This document shows positions 43,107 to 52,351 of a stretch of 64,000 nucleotides of DNA, in pieces. The stretch's first letter is position 1; every line of letters begins with the position of its first letter. Made by a program: the position numbers and the translations under genes. This DNA is from Neisseria lactamica NS19 (GTDB lineage Bacteria > Pseudomonadota > Gammaproteobacteria > Burkholderiales > Neisseriaceae). The stretch spans positions 1 through 64,000 of the forward strand of contig AEPI01000039.1 in the NCBI GenBank assembly GCA_000193795.2, given 5' to 3'. Under the pieces are notes generated by a model. The model saw only the letters and a program-made list of their open reading frames with translations. It had not been told where the DNA came from and made no database searches.

Positions 43107-44117
43107 ATGAACCACACCATTACCCTGTCCGACCAAACCACCTTTGCCGCCGGCGACGGCGAAACCGTTTTAGCAGCAGCCGCCCGTCAAAACCTCAATC
43201 TGCCCCATTCCTGCAAAAGCGGTGTCTGCGGGCAATGCAAGGCCGAACTGGTCAGCGGCGATATTCAAATGGGCGGACACTCGGAACAGGCTTTATCCGA
43301 AGCAGAAAAAGTGCAAGGCAAGATTTTGATGTGCTGCACCACCGCGCAAAGCGACATCAGCATCAACATCCCCGGTTACAACGCCGATGCCCTACCCGTC
43401 CGCACCCTGCCCGCCCGTATCGAAAGCATAGTTTTCAAACACGATGTCGCCCTCTTGAAACTTGCCCTGCCCAAATCCCCGCCGTTTGCTTTTTATGCCG
43501 GGCAATACATTGATTTACTGCTGCCGGGCAACGTCAGCCGCAGCTATTCCATCGCCAATTCGCCTGACCAAGAAGGCATTTTGGAACTGCACATCCGCAG
43601 ACGCGAAAACGGTGTCTGCTCGGAAATGATTTTCGGCAGCGAGCCCAAAGTCAAAGAAAAAGGCATCGTCCGCGTTAAAGGTCCGCTCGGTTCGTTTACC
43701 TTGCAGAAAGACAGCGGCAAACCCGTCATCCTGCTGGCAACCGGCACAGGCTACGCCCCTATCCGCAGCATCCTGCTCGACCTTATCCGCCAAGACAGCA
43801 GCCGCGCCGTCCATTTCTACTGGGGCGCGCGTCATCAAGATGATTTGTATGCCCTCGAAGAAGCACAAGGGTTGGTATGCCGTCTGAAAAACGCCCGCTT
43901 CACCCCCGTATTGTCCCGCCCCAGAGAAAGCTGGCAGGGAAGAAAAGGCCACGTACAAGACATCGCGGCACAAGACCACCCCGAGCTGTCGGAATACGAA
44001 GTATTTGCCTGCGGCTCCCCGGCCATGACCGAACAAGCAAAAAACCTGTTTGTGCAACAGCATAAACTGCCGGAAAACTTATTTTTCTCCGACGTATTCA
44101 CGCCGTCCGCATCATAA
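43107..44117 (+). CDS. 2Fe-2S ferredoxin / flavin reductase fusion (CDP-glucoseen reductase-like)
   Basis: A 336-residue electron-transfer protein. Residues 1-90 are a plant-type ferredoxin domain with the cluster ligands in CKSGVCGQCKAEL (C-x4-C-x2-C) and a distant cysteine in KILMCCTTAQ. Residues 100-336 are a ferredoxin-NADP+ reductase module with the FAD motif RSYSIANSP near 148 and the nicotinamide motif ILLATGTGYAPIRSIL near 210, ending with YEVFACGSPAMTEQAKNLF. The layout matches CDP-6-deoxy-delta-3,4-glucoseen reductases (AscD) and oxygenase reductases; the partner is unknown. No oxygenase is nearby. Confidence 0.85.
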   Translation: MNHTITLSDQTTFAAGDGETVLAAAARQNLNLPHSCKSGVCGQCKAELVSGDIQMGGHSEQALSEAEKVQGKILMCCTTAQSDISINIPGYNADALPVRTLPARIESIVFKHDVALLKLALPKSPPFAFYAGQYIDLLLPGNVSRSYSIANSPDQEGILELHIRRRENGVCSEMIFGSEPKVKEKGIVRVKGPLGSFTLQKDSGKPVILLATGTGYAPIRSILLDLIRQDSSRAVHFYWGARHQDDLYALEEAQGLVCRLKNARFTPVLSRPRESWQGRKGHVQDIAAQDHPELSEYEVFACGSPAMTEQAKNLFVQQHKLPENLFFSDVFTPSAS

Positions 44118-44125
44118 TTCCCCGG

Positions 44126-44230
44126 TATAGTGAATTAACAAAAACCAGTACAGCGTTGGCTCGCCTTGCCGTACTATCTGTACTGTCTGCGGCTCGCCGC
44201 CTTGTCCTGATTTAAATTTAATTCACTATA
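44126..44230. repeat. Correia repeat enclosed element, short form (105 bp)
   Basis: It starts TATAGTGAATTAAC and ends TTAATTCACTATA, inverted termini of the element family, with the conserved CCAGTACAGCGTTGG and GTACTGTCTGCGGCTCG segments. It lacks the central 50-base block present in the copy at 35700, as in known short forms. It sits nine bases after the reductase stop codon. Confidence 0.88.
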
Positions 44231-44296
44231 TAAAGAAGATTCGGGCTTTCCGTTCGGAACACAAAAAACTTCCCGTCCGTATTTTCCCCATGAAAA

Positions 44297-44337
44297 AATG
44301 CCGTCTGAAGCCCGATTCCGGCTTTCAGACGGCATTT
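44297..44337. terminator. Terminator between the reductase gene and pdxH
   Basis: A strong hairpin (ATGCCGTCTGAAGC and GCTTTCAGACGGCAT, nearly perfect) with A-run and T-run on either side; it can stop transcription from both converging genes. Confidence 0.85.
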
Positions 44338-44345
44338 TTTCCAAT

Positions 44346-44978
44346 TCAAGGCGACAGCCGCTCGCGTATCCAGCCGCCATCCAGCAAACGGTATTGGATG
44401 CGGTCGTGCAGCCTGCTCGGCCTGCCCTGCCAAAACTCAATCAAATCGGGAATCACAATATAGCCGCCCCAATGCGGCGGACGCGGCACGTGCAAAGGAT
44501 GTTTGAGTCCGACCGCCGCCGCCTTTGCCACCAATACCGCCTTGTTCGGAATCACCTCGCTCTGCGCGCTTGCCCACGCACCCAAACGGCTCTGATACGG
44601 GCGGCTCTCAAAATATTCGTCCGACAACTTCTCCGCCAGCCTTTCAACACGCCCTTCCACGCGTACCTGACGCTCCAGCTCCGGCCAAAAAAACGTCATC
44701 GCCGCAAATGGATGAGCATCCAGCGAACGCCCCTTTCGGCTATGATAATTCGTAAAAAAAACAAAACCTTCAGAATTAACTTCCTTCAGCAGCACCATAC
44801 GGCTGTTGGGTCTGCCGCGCCCGTCGACCGCCGCCACATTGACCGCCGTCGGCTCGTTGACCTGTGCGCGTACCGCCTCGTCCAACCACCGCTCGAACTG
44901 CTCGATCGGATTGTCGGCGCAATCGGCTTCCGACAATTCCCGTTTGCTGTAATCTTCCCGAATATTGTGCAAATCCAT
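44346..44978 (-). CDS. pdxH: Pyridoxamine 5'-phosphate oxidase
   Basis: FMN enzyme that oxidises pyridoxine or pyridoxamine 5'-phosphate to pyridoxal 5'-phosphate. The 210-residue protein shows the family pattern: DLHNIREDYSKRELSE at the start, PNSRMVLLKEVNSEGFVFFT near residues 57-76, NYHSRKGRSLDAHPFAAMTF near 77-96, and the C-terminal block FWQGRPSRLHDRIQYRL near 178-194 with the phosphate-binding arginines. Divergent from rluB. Full length and confident. Confidence 0.95.
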   Translation of the reverse strand: MDLHNIREDYSKRELSEADCADNPIEQFERWLDEAVRAQVNEPTAVNVAAVDGRGRPNSRMVLLKEVNSEGFVFFTNYHSRKGRSLDAHPFAAMTFFWPELERQVRVEGRVERLAEKLSDEYFESRPYQSRLGAWASAQSEVIPNKAVLVAKAAAVGLKHPLHVPRPPHWGGYIVIPDLIEFWQGRPSRLHDRIQYRLLDGGWIRERLSP

Positions 44979-45195
44979 TTACCGCTCCTCTTGTCATTTA
45001 AAAGATTCTACCCCCGCACGCAAACCGATTTCAACCGTTGCACAAACTTTGCCCCCAAAGCCGCAGCGACGATTTCATCCGCAAACCCGCCGCATCAGGT
45101 ACAATAGCGAACCGTCCGAACGAGGACGGCATTTTATCAACCCGTCCTGCCGCACACGCCGCAGAAGAACCGCCTTATCAGGCGAGTTAGGAAAA

Positions 45196-46248
45196 ATGAT
45201 GTCCAAACAGCCCACCAGCAAACGCCAATGGCGCGACGGCGCAGCCCCGTCTGCCAAGAAAACCGCCAAACCGTTCAAAAGCAAAGCCCGCCCCAAAGAC
45301 GAAACGCGCAAAACCGCTTCCAAACCTTACGGACAAAAAGCTTCAGACGGCATCAAGCCGCAAAACGCCCCCAAACAGCGCGCCGCCAAAGCCAAAAAAC
45401 TCGTCGTCCGCAATCCCAACCAAAAAATTATGGAACGCGCGCGCGATTTGAAAGAACGCCGCAGCGACCTGTCGCGCATGGAACCCGAACGCCTGCAAAA
45501 AGTGCTTGCCGCGTCAGGCGTCGGCTCACGCCGCGAAATGGAAGAATGGATTACCAACGGCTGGGTAACGGTCAACGGCAAAACCGCGCAACTGGGCGAC
45601 AAAGTTACCCCCGACGACCACGTTACCGTCAAAGGCAGCATCATCAAGCTCAAATGGGCGGACCGCCTGCCGCGCATCATCCTGTATTACAAGCAAGAAG
45701 GCGAAATCGTCTCCCGCGACGACCCGCAGGGTCGCGTCAGCATCTTCGACCGCCTGCCGCAGGCCGCCAGCAGCCGCTGGGTCGCCATCGGACGCTTGGA
45801 CATCAACACCGGCGGACTCTTAATCCTCACCACCTCCGGCGAACTCGTCCACCGTTTCGCCCACCCCAGTTTTGAAGTCGAACGCGAATACGCCGTGCGC
45901 GTACTGGGCGGGCTGACCGGCAAACAAATGCGCGTCCTCACCGAAGAAGGCGTGATGCTCGAAGACGGCTTGGCAAAAGTCGAACGCATCTACGAACAAG
46001 GCGGCGAAGGCGCGAACAAATGGTACAACGTCGTAATTAAAGAAGGCCGCAACCGCGAAGTGCGCCGCATATTCGAAAGCCAAGGCCTCACCGTCAGCCG
46101 CCTCGTGCGCGTCGGCTTCGGCCCCATCGGACTGCCCAACCGCCTCAAACGCGGACAGTTCTACGAACTCAACCCCGCCGAAGTCGCCAACATCCTCAAA
46201 TGGGCGGACATGCTGCTGCCGGGCGAACGCCGCCGCAAAAAAGCCTAA
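45196..46248 (+). CDS. rluB: 23S rRNA pseudouridine synthase RluB-type
   Basis: A 350-residue RsuA/RluB-family pseudouridine synthase. It has a long Lys/Arg-rich N-terminal tail to about residue 95, an S4 RNA-binding domain (ERLQKVLAASGVGSRREMEE near residues 97-116), the catalytic aspartate in WVAIGRLDINTGGLLILT near residues 194-211, and the RsuA-type phrase KEGRNREVRRIFESQGL near 280-296. The likely target is U2605 of 23S rRNA as in E. coli RluB, by family. ATG 45196 is preceded by TTAGGAAA. The prophage starts about 180 bases downstream. Confidence 0.9.
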   Translation: MMSKQPTSKRQWRDGAAPSAKKTAKPFKSKARPKDETRKTASKPYGQKASDGIKPQNAPKQRAAKAKKLVVRNPNQKIMERARDLKERRSDLSRMEPERLQKVLAASGVGSRREMEEWITNGWVTVNGKTAQLGDKVTPDDHVTVKGSIIKLKWADRLPRIILYYKQEGEIVSRDDPQGRVSIFDRLPQAASSRWVAIGRLDINTGGLLILTTSGELVHRFAHPSFEVEREYAVRVLGGLTGKQMRVLTEEGVMLEDGLAKVERIYEQGGEGANKWYNVVIKEGRNREVRRIFESQGLTVSRLVRVGFGPIGLPNRLKRGQFYELNPAEVANILKWADMLLPGERRRKKA

Positions 46249-46266
46249 ACCCGCCAAAACACAAAA

Positions 46267-46301
46267 ATGCCGTCTGAAACACCTGCTGTTTCAGACGGCA
46301 T
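46267..46301. terminator. Terminator after rluB
   Basis: A tight hairpin of ATGCCGTCTGAAAC and GTTTCAGACGGCAT with a seven-base loop. It is the last clearly host-type element before the prophage. Confidence 0.8.
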
Positions 46302-46433
46302 CCCATAAACCGCCTACCCCCTTGAAACCTAATGAGATAAATATATAGGGGTTGATGAGAAAAACGGGATGAAAGAGGATGACGGGGGATTTTGTGGGAT
46401 GAAAAAATGCAAGGGAGTTGCAAATATTGCAAT

Positions 46434-46467
46434 AAAAACGGACGGTATTTTTATCGTCCGTTTTTTG
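46434..46467. terminator. Bidirectional terminator at the end of the phage head operon
   Basis: AAAACGGACG and CGTCCGTTTT flank a nine-base loop with A-run and T-run on the two sides. It lies four bases beyond the last phage head gene, so late transcription stops here. The upstream part 46310-46433 is purine-rich with repeated GGGATGA but no gene. Confidence 0.8.
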
Positions 46468-46470
46468 TTG

Positions 46471-46914
46471 TCAGAGTCCTTTTTTGAGGGCGGCGATGGC
46501 GATGTCTAGGATTCGGCGTTTGACACCGGGTTGGAGTTCGCCGTTGCCGTTGATGGGGAGATAGGGGCGCGCGGGGAGGTTGATTTTGTGACCTCGCCCC
46601 GCTTGGCCGCCGAGGTGGTGGATGGCGGCGTATTTTTTGTTGCTGCCGATGCGGGCATAGTTGCTGCCAACCTGTGTAGTCAGGCTAGCGGCAAGTTGCC
46701 CGCTTTTTTGCAGGGTCTTGCCTCCCTCGTCTGCGGCGCGCCGGCTTTGTTTCCACCGCTGCCCGCCCCAGCTTTCGGATTCGAAGTTTTCTTCGGTTAT
46801 AGACAGCAACTCGGTGGTGATGCCCCGCATCATGGTGCGGGTGGCGGTGGCGTTTTTGAGCAGTGTACTTAAACCGTGTTCGAGTTTGGATGCGTCGAGT
46901 TTGATTTCGAGCAT
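46471..46914 (-). CDS. Phage virion morphogenesis protein (gpG/gp31-like)
   Basis: A 147-residue protein matching the phage virion morphogenesis / tail completion family (PF05069): ESESWGGQRWKQSRRAADEG near residues 45-64, KTLQKSGQLAASLTTQVGSN near 66-85, KYAAIHHLGGQAGRG near 93-107 and INLPARPYLPING near 110-122. In Mu-like phages this factor acts in head-tail completion. It is the last gene of the leftward head operon here; in complete BcepMu-type phages the scaffold/protease and capsid genes would follow. Two bases separate it from the preceding gene. Confidence 0.88.
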   Translation of the reverse strand: MLEIKLDASKLEHGLSTLLKNATATRTMMRGITTELLSITEENFESESWGGQRWKQSRRAADEGGKTLQKSGQLAASLTTQVGSNYARIGSNKKYAAIHHLGGQAGRGHKINLPARPYLPINGNGELQPGVKRRILDIAIAALKKGL

Positions 46915-46916
46915 GG

Positions 46917-47819
46917 TCAGCCTTTCAAGAGGTTAAGCACCCATGCCAACGAAGCGGCGGATAGGGCGTTTTTGAATCTGTCGTTACCCATCATGGTTTT
47001 CAGGGCAATGCGGGCGATGTCCGGATGTGTTGCCTGCGCCTTATCCACTGCAATTTTCGCCATACGGGACAGCATGGCTTTGCCTTGGCCGGCGTTGAAA
47101 CCTGCATTGGGGGCGATAAATTTTCTATTGATACGAATGCCGGTGCGCTGTGCGTAACGTTCCTCACCGGTATAGGGATTCGTGCCTATATTGACGGTGA
47201 TAGACTCAAGAGTTGGTCTGGGTTGGACACGGCTTTCTCCCACACTGCGGGACAGGGGTTTGACACGGCAGCGGCAACGGTAATCCAAGGGCGGATACAG
47301 GCTGTCCCACACCGGGTCGTCGGCCGCATAGACGCGACCGTGCAGCATACGGTGGGTTTCGCGGGTGCGGCTGTCGTTGATGGCGACGTACTGCCAATAA
47401 GGGTGCGTGTCGACGGCGTCCATCATTTCGGCGTAGCGACCCGCCATGTAGGCCGACTGCATATTGGTCAGATAGATGGTTTTCAGGCGGTGGGGGCTGC
47501 CGAGCTGTACGCTTTGGGTTTCTCCTTCGGGATTTTGAACTTCCTGCCTGCCCCACCAGCCTTTGCGCTGTAGAACGGGGGCGAGTTCGCGGCTGAACTC
47601 CTCCAGCGTCCGGCCTTGTTCGGCGGCATCGACGACGGCGGAATAGATGTCGGAGAGCACATCCATTTTGGCGGTTTTGGCCACCGTAAAGGCAGTGGCG
47701 TGCGCGTCGTCCAATATGTCCTGCCAGTCCCAAGATACGGCAATGCCTTTTTGCTTGAGATAGGCGACGGCGGCTTCCAGTGTCATGCCGAAGACGGCTT
47801 TAATCTCTTCGGGGTTCAT
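46917..47819 (-). CDS. Phage minor head protein (Mu gpF/gp30-like)
   Basis: A 300-residue head morphogenesis protein of the SPP1 gp7 / Mu F family. The diagnostic C-terminal half runs from YLTNMQSAYMAGRYAEMMD near residue 121 through WQYVAINDSRTRETHRMLHG and WDSLYPPLDYRCRCRVKPLS near 187-206, with the conserved D-x-R-T..H...HG and C-R-C residues. It binds near the portal during head assembly. Its ATG overlaps the stop of the portal gene (ATGA), so the two are translationally coupled. Confidence 0.9.
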   Translation of the reverse strand: MNPEEIKAVFGMTLEAAVAYLKQKGIAVSWDWQDILDDAHATAFTVAKTAKMDVLSDIYSAVVDAAEQGRTLEEFSRELAPVLQRKGWWGRQEVQNPEGETQSVQLGSPHRLKTIYLTNMQSAYMAGRYAEMMDAVDTHPYWQYVAINDSRTRETHRMLHGRVYAADDPVWDSLYPPLDYRCRCRVKPLSRSVGESRVQPRPTLESITVNIGTNPYTGEERYAQRTGIRINRKFIAPNAGFNAGQGKAMLSRMAKIAVDKAQATHPDIARIALKTMMGNDRFKNALSAASLAWVLNLLKG

Positions 47820-49285
47820 GATTTAAGCTCCTGTACCACTTCAATCCTGCCGACCAAGTCGGAAAGGAAAATCAGGCGTGCCAACTCGTTTTGCAAGGCG
47901 GTATCGTCCATGTTCGGATAGGCGGCTGACAGACGGTCGAGCAGGTTTTCGGCGGTTTCGCCCTGCCTTAATTCGGATACCAGGGTGGCAGTCAGCCGTT
48001 CGCCCTGTTCATTCAGACGGCCTACGTCGGGGGCGAGGGTGTCGATGACCAAACCCGCATCCGTCCAATCACCCTCGGCGAAATCGGCGGATGGCGCACC
48101 CGATGCCGTCTGAGCACCCTCAAGCAAATCCCCGTCTTCCAAACCGTATGTGCGCTGCCAGTATTGCTTGGTAAACTTGGCACCGGCATCCACCATCATC
48201 TTATCCCGCTCGGCACGTTCTTTGGTGCCGTTCTCTTCGTTCTCAAACAATACGAATTTCGGACGGACAACGTCTCCGAAATTTATCTCTATTACCCACT
48301 CTATCAACTGATTGAACGTTGTCTCCACGATTCGTTTGTCGCTGTCGCGGATGTCGTCCGTTACTTCCAAGCCTGCGGTCGCGCTGGCGTGCGTGCTGTC
48401 TTTTTCGGTGGTTTGGTCTTGTCCGAGCAGCGCAATGCTGATTTCGGAGCGGCAATAACGGATGAGCTTGTCGTAGGCATCAATAGATGAGGCCTTGCCG
48501 CTTGCCTCGTGAATTTCGACGCTGGAATCATTGGGGATGGTGCCGACGCTATTGCCGATCAGGGCTTCGAGTGCGTCCAGCAGTTTGTCGGTATCTTGCG
48601 GGGTATTGGAACGCGGTTCTTTACCAATCAGCCAAGGCGCACCGTATTTTTCGGTGAACTGCATCCAGAATTTAAGGCCTCCGCGTTTGAAGGTGACCAG
48701 CCAAAAAACCAAGCCCAAATCGCCCAAACCGTAGGGGTTTAGATAATCTGCCTCATGTGTCGGGCAAAGAAACTTATAAGGCGGAGGAACGGTATCGGTC
48801 AGCCCATTTTGGATGTAACGCAGCTCGCCGTCGTCGTTGAAGGCGAACCACTCTTGCGGCTTGGCGATGATTTTGTCAGGCAGCCATGCAGAATCGGTAC
48901 GCCAAATCAGTTCGATGGGCTGGTAGCCGTAAAAAACGGCGTTTAAAACGTCTTTAATCAGGCGGTAAACATCGGTTTCAGCCAGCCAGCTATCGACAAA
49001 ATCCCGGACATTTTTAGGGGTGTCGTCGCCCTCAAGCCGCCATTCGAGGCGGGCGACAGCTGCTTTTCGGCGGCGCACCAGCGAGCCGACCAATGGGTCG
49101 CGCATCAGCTCACGGTAAACGGAGATTTGTCTGCCCGTTTTGCGCAAAACGGGATCGGGATTCGGCAGCCAACCGTTGAAACCGCTGAAAAACGGGCGGG
49201 AAACGGCGAGATGTGCAGATAAATCCTGCGGCTTGAAGGTCATGATGCCTTGACTGGTTTTCAGTTTGAGGTGGGGTTTGGGCAT
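47816..49285 (-). CDS. Phage portal protein, DUF935 (Mu gp29-like)
   Basis: A 489-residue portal protein of the DUF935 family, forming the ring through which DNA enters the head. Family phrases include VYRELMRDPLVGSLVRRRKAA near residues 55-75, WRLEGDDTPKNVRDFVDSWL, LNAVFYGYQPIELIWRTD near 112-129, GLVFWLVTFKRGGLKFWMQF, FTEKYGAPWLIGKEPR and the SIALLGQDQTTEKDSTHASA block near 282-300. It appears complete, although it lies between a broken terminase and a truncated operon. Confidence 0.9.
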   Translation of the reverse strand: MPKPHLKLKTSQGIMTFKPQDLSAHLAVSRPFFSGFNGWLPNPDPVLRKTGRQISVYRELMRDPLVGSLVRRRKAAVARLEWRLEGDDTPKNVRDFVDSWLAETDVYRLIKDVLNAVFYGYQPIELIWRTDSAWLPDKIIAKPQEWFAFNDDGELRYIQNGLTDTVPPPYKFLCPTHEADYLNPYGLGDLGLVFWLVTFKRGGLKFWMQFTEKYGAPWLIGKEPRSNTPQDTDKLLDALEALIGNSVGTIPNDSSVEIHEASGKASSIDAYDKLIRYCRSEISIALLGQDQTTEKDSTHASATAGLEVTDDIRDSDKRIVETTFNQLIEWVIEINFGDVVRPKFVLFENEENGTKERAERDKMMVDAGAKFTKQYWQRTYGLEDGDLLEGAQTASGAPSADFAEGDWTDAGLVIDTLAPDVGRLNEQGERLTATLVSELRQGETAENLLDRLSAAYPNMDDTALQNELARLIFLSDLVGRIEVVQELKS

Positions 49286-49305
49286 GATATGTACTCTTAA
49301 ATACC

Positions 49306-50809
49306 TTAATAACCTTTGGTTAATGCGCTTTTTCGGCGGATTCGGCGGCCGGTTACGCGTATCGGGCCAGTATTCAGCTCGCGGCTGGCGTAATGGGCAA
49401 GGACAAAGGCAATCGCTGCGTCGCCGTGGCGTTTTTTGCCGTCTTGACCTTTGGTGCGTACATCGGGGATGCGCGGCACGCCTCTGACCAGCTCGAAGGC
49501 GCGCAGGTCGGTCAGGATGTCTTCGTCTTTGGGGATGGCATCCAACGTGCCGTCTTCAAGGGCGGATTTGAACGGCGCGGTATGGGTGCGGTACCAGTTT
49601 TCCGAGAGCATGACCGACTCGCATACCTCCGCGCCAAATTCGTCGCGCATGGCTTCAGCGATTGACTGACCATTGCCTCGCGCATCCAATGCCGCTCCGC
49701 GCAGATTGGGTAAGCCGTGCAACAGGTGTTTCATGATTTGTTCTTGTTGGGCAAACGGCATATTGCCCAACTCCAACACGAACGGAGGCTTAAGGCTTAA
49801 ATTAGGCTGCTGCAATAAAGGGACGATGACGGTACGGTCGCCGCTGCGGGCAAAGTCTTCGCCAACGAAGCTGGTGCGGGTTTTATCCAAACCGTCGAGC
49901 AGCGGTTGCAGGGTGTCGGCTATCCAGTCAGCGACTTCAGCGGCGCGGCGCGGTTCGGGCAAGAGGCCGAAATCGTCGGTCTGGTCGTAGCGGATAACCG
50001 GTGTATAAGGGCTCATACGGCTTTCGATTAAGGCGCGGTTGAGCCATTTGCCGCCGCCGTTTTTGGGGATACAGTCCAACTCTTCGGATGCGTCGTCGCC
50101 GTAGAAATCACGAATCTCTTTACACCACGCGGCTTCGCCGTCTGCCGTCCACTCTTTGCCCAAACGCAGACAGATGCGGCGGTAGAGGCCGTCTGAAACG
50201 GCCTCGTCGAAAGTAATGCGGTGGATGGCGTACGGCTTTTTGCCCGCACGAATGTCGGTAATCAGCTCGTTGAACGGGTTGTCTACGCCGTCATGCGTAG
50301 AGATGATATGCACCTGGCCGCCCCACATCAGCAAGGCCCATTGCCGCTTTAAGCAACTCGCCAAGCTGCTCGTGGAACGCCGCTTCGTCGATGATGACGC
50401 GCCCCTGTTTGCCGCGAAGGTTGGACGGTCGGCTGGACAAGGCGGTAACGCGCCAGCCGGACGCGAAACGGATGACGAAGGCGAGGACGGATTTTTTGTC
50501 GTCGCCTTCGACAAACACTTCTTCGGTTTCTTCGATTTCGCCTGCCGCCAAGCCATAGAATTTTGCCCAGTTGGCGCAGTCGCGGATAAACTCCAAAGCC
50601 ATGTCTTTGTTGTAGCCGATATACCACGCGTCCATCCCTTTCGCGGACGCGGCAAGCAGCGCGGTATCGGCAGCTTCGCCCCAGCTCAGACCGATACGGC
50701 GCGATTTCTCGCAGAGTTTGACGGGAGCGTTGTCGGCGCACCAACGCTGCTGATAAGGCAGCAGTGCCATCGGGGTGCGGTCTTCGATTTTATTTTCAGG
50801 CGACATCAT
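49306..50809 (-). pseudogene. Phage terminase large subunit, frameshifted
   Basis: The DNA-packaging motor is split into two frames. The first (50809-50291) has the ATPase half with Walker A-like KSRRIGLSWGEAAD near residue 38 and Walker B RVIIDEAAFHE near residue 137. The second frame (in use from about 50337 to 49306) continues with WGGQVHIISTHDGVDNPFNE and holds the nuclease half (GEDFARSGDRTVIVP, AALDARGNGQSIAEAM). The frames join exactly if one G is removed from the GGG that reads CCC at 50337-50339 on the plus strand, giving AAMALLMWGGQ and about 500 residues. A single-base insertion (or sequencing error) has thus broken it. Confidence 0.85.
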
Positions 50810-50932
50810 CGATACCTAGAATTTGCTTTCTAATCATTCGGCATGTTGATTGGGAAATTTTGATATTCCTACTTAAAGGATGGCGTCTGCCACGACTGGG
50901 AGGAAGTTTGTTTTTAAGTCTGATACAGGTAA
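50810..50932. other. Intergenic gap in the phage head operon
   Basis: 123 bases between the DUF3486 gene and the terminase start. It is unusual in a tightly packed operon, but I see no gene, hairpin or promoter in it that I can support. Confidence 0.3.
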
Positions 50933-51478
50933 TCATGACGCAATCCCCAAGATCTGTTTGCGGATGGCTTCGGCAGCACTGTCGGACAGCCCGCCTTTTT
51001 TCGCCTGCTTGGCGACGTTTTCGGCGGCGGCTTCGACTTTGGCTTTAACTTTTGCCTGATATTCTTTCAGGCGCGTTCCGGCGGTAATCAAACCGCTGAT
51101 TTTGCGTGCTCCTTCGCTCATGATGCCGAAGCGGTCGAGCGCGTTCAGTTCTTCAGACGGCATTTCGCCGATTTGCACCAATGCCTCAAACAACTCTGTC
51201 TGCAACATCGCCATCAGAGCTTCGGAGCGTGTATCGCCTTCATCGGCTGCGCCTTCGGCAATCAGGCGTGCCGCTTCGGTGCTGTTTTTGATGGCGGCAA
51301 ACCGACGCTGGACTTTCTGCCCGTAGCGGTGGGCGGCAGAACGGCTGATTTCGTAGCCCTGCTGCTGCAACCATTCCGCCAGTGCCTGATAGTCGGCAAA
51401 ACCGTTTTCGACGAGTTTGCGCTCAAACTCATGGCGGACGGCTTCGGGCAATTGGTCTATCGTGCTGCGCTTGGCCAT
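50933..51478 (-). CDS. DUF3486 phage protein (Mu gp27-like)
   Basis: A 181-residue DUF3486 protein: STIDQLPEAVRHEFERKLVE at the N-terminus, then FADYQALAEWLQQQGYEISRSAAHRYGQKV in parts near residues 24-53, and a helical, Lys/Ala-rich C-terminus. Its N-terminal helix-turn-helix-like fold and its place before the terminase large subunit suggest it is the terminase small subunit or a packaging cofactor, by analogy with Mu gp27. ATG 51478 is used because it gives the family start AKRSTID; an earlier in-frame ATG lies inside the upstream gene. Near-abutting with the previous gene. Confidence 0.88.
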   Translation of the reverse strand: MAKRSTIDQLPEAVRHEFERKLVENGFADYQALAEWLQQQGYEISRSAAHRYGQKVQRRFAAIKNSTEAARLIAEGAADEGDTRSEALMAMLQTELFEALVQIGEMPSEELNALDRFGIMSEGARKISGLITAGTRLKEYQAKVKAKVEAAAENVAKQAKKGGLSDSAAEAIRKQILGIAS

Positions 51479-51479
51479 A

Positions 51480-51797
51480 TCAGCTCCACACTTTTTCGGG
51501 ACGGGCGATACCGGCGCGGCATTCGACCGTGTATTCGGCAATATCGACACCCAAACTGGTCAGGTCGGCAAACCACAAGCCGTGCGGTGCTTTATTCAGC
51601 TCGACCATTTTGCGGTCGGCAAGGTAGTCGAGCTGCTGGCGCAGTTCGGTGGCGGTGGTCTGCGGGTAAATCGCGTTCATGATGTCCAGCAGGAAGGTCT
51701 CGCTGGTGGTGTGCGGACGGGCTTTGTTGAGGGTGTTGATGATGTTCCAACGCATCCCCTCGCGGCGTTGTTTGGCGATCAGTTCCTGGCTAATCAT
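51480..51797 (-). CDS. Phage winged-helix-like protein (BcepMu gp26 type)
   Basis: A 105-residue small protein with an ArsR-like winged-helix look: ELIAKQRREGMRWNIINTLNKA at the start (recognised in two parts), SETFLLDIMNAIYPQTTATELRQQLDYL in the middle and LADRKMVELNKAPHGLWFADLTSLG as the wing. Similar proteins sit between the DUF2730 and DUF3486 genes of many Mu-like phages. It probably binds DNA, perhaps in packaging, which is inference. It overlaps the upstream gene by four bases (ATGA). Confidence 0.78.
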   Translation of the reverse strand: MISQELIAKQRREGMRWNIINTLNKARPHTTSETFLLDIMNAIYPQTTATELRQQLDYLADRKMVELNKAPHGLWFADLTSLGVDIAEYTVECRAGIARPEKVWS

Positions 51798-52114
51798 TTC
51801 TTTACGCTTTCCATTTTGTAGATTTCAGTGAGTTTCTCGGCGACGTTGTCGAGTTTGGCTTCGAGGACGACCTGGTTGCGGATGTAGTCTTCCCGCAAAA
51901 CATAGGTCAGCGGCAGACCGGCATTGAATTCCGCCAGTTTGTTTTCCATGATTTCGACTTTGCCTTGCAGGCGTTCCTGCTGTTTTTGGCGTTCGTCCTG
52001 CTGCTCGCGGAATTGCGCCAGCAGCATTTTGCCGAAGGTAAAACAAATGCCGAGGAAGGAGAGTAAAAAGCCGACAAGCTGCCAAAATTCGATGTGGATA
52101 AAGGTTTTTTCCAT
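51794..52114 (-). CDS. DUF2730 phage membrane protein
   Basis: A 106-residue protein with one N-terminal membrane helix (FWQLVGFLLSFLGICFTFGKM) followed by a long coiled coil (QQDERQKQQERLQGKVEIMENKLAEF in parts), the standard layout of the DUF2730 family (Mu gp25-like). The role is unknown; location between lysis and packaging genes is conserved among Mu-like phages. Overlaps the next gene by four bases. Confidence 0.82.
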   Translation of the reverse strand: MEKTFIHIEFWQLVGFLLSFLGICFTFGKMLLAQFREQQDERQKQQERLQGKVEIMENKLAEFNAGLPLTYVLREDYIRNQVVLEAKLDNVAEKLTEIYKMESVKK

Positions 52115-52117
52115 TGT

Positions 52118-52351
52118 TCACCTCTGAAATCCGTGTTCAAAATATTCTTGGCAGACAACACAGCGCGTACAGCCTTGGACGGCTTTTTGCCTGGCTTCGG
52201 GTATCGGGCTGCCGCAATCTTCACAGTGGCTTAGGCTGGCGGTGGTTTCAGAGTGCGAAGCCTGCCCGTGGTACGGCGGTTGATGCTTTGCCAGGGATTC
52301 TGCGAGAAAGATGGCTTCGCGTTCGGATGCGCGGTCGGCAAAATCAGTCAT
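52118..52351 (-). CDS. TraR/DksA-type C4 zinc-finger protein
   Basis: A 77-residue protein with four zinc-binding cysteines in CEDCGSPIPEAR and CTRCVVCQ (C-x2-C ... C-x2-C), the signature of TraR/DksA-like phage proteins. The N-terminal DRASEREAIFLAESLAKH helix fits the TraR coiled tip. TraR mimics DksA-ppGpp on RNA polymerase; whether this phage copy does so is inference. It overlaps the start region of the Rz1-like gene by eight bases. Confidence 0.88.
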   Translation of the reverse strand: MTDFADRASEREAIFLAESLAKHQPPYHGQASHSETTASLSHCEDCGSPIPEARQKAVQGCTRCVVCQEYFEHGFQR

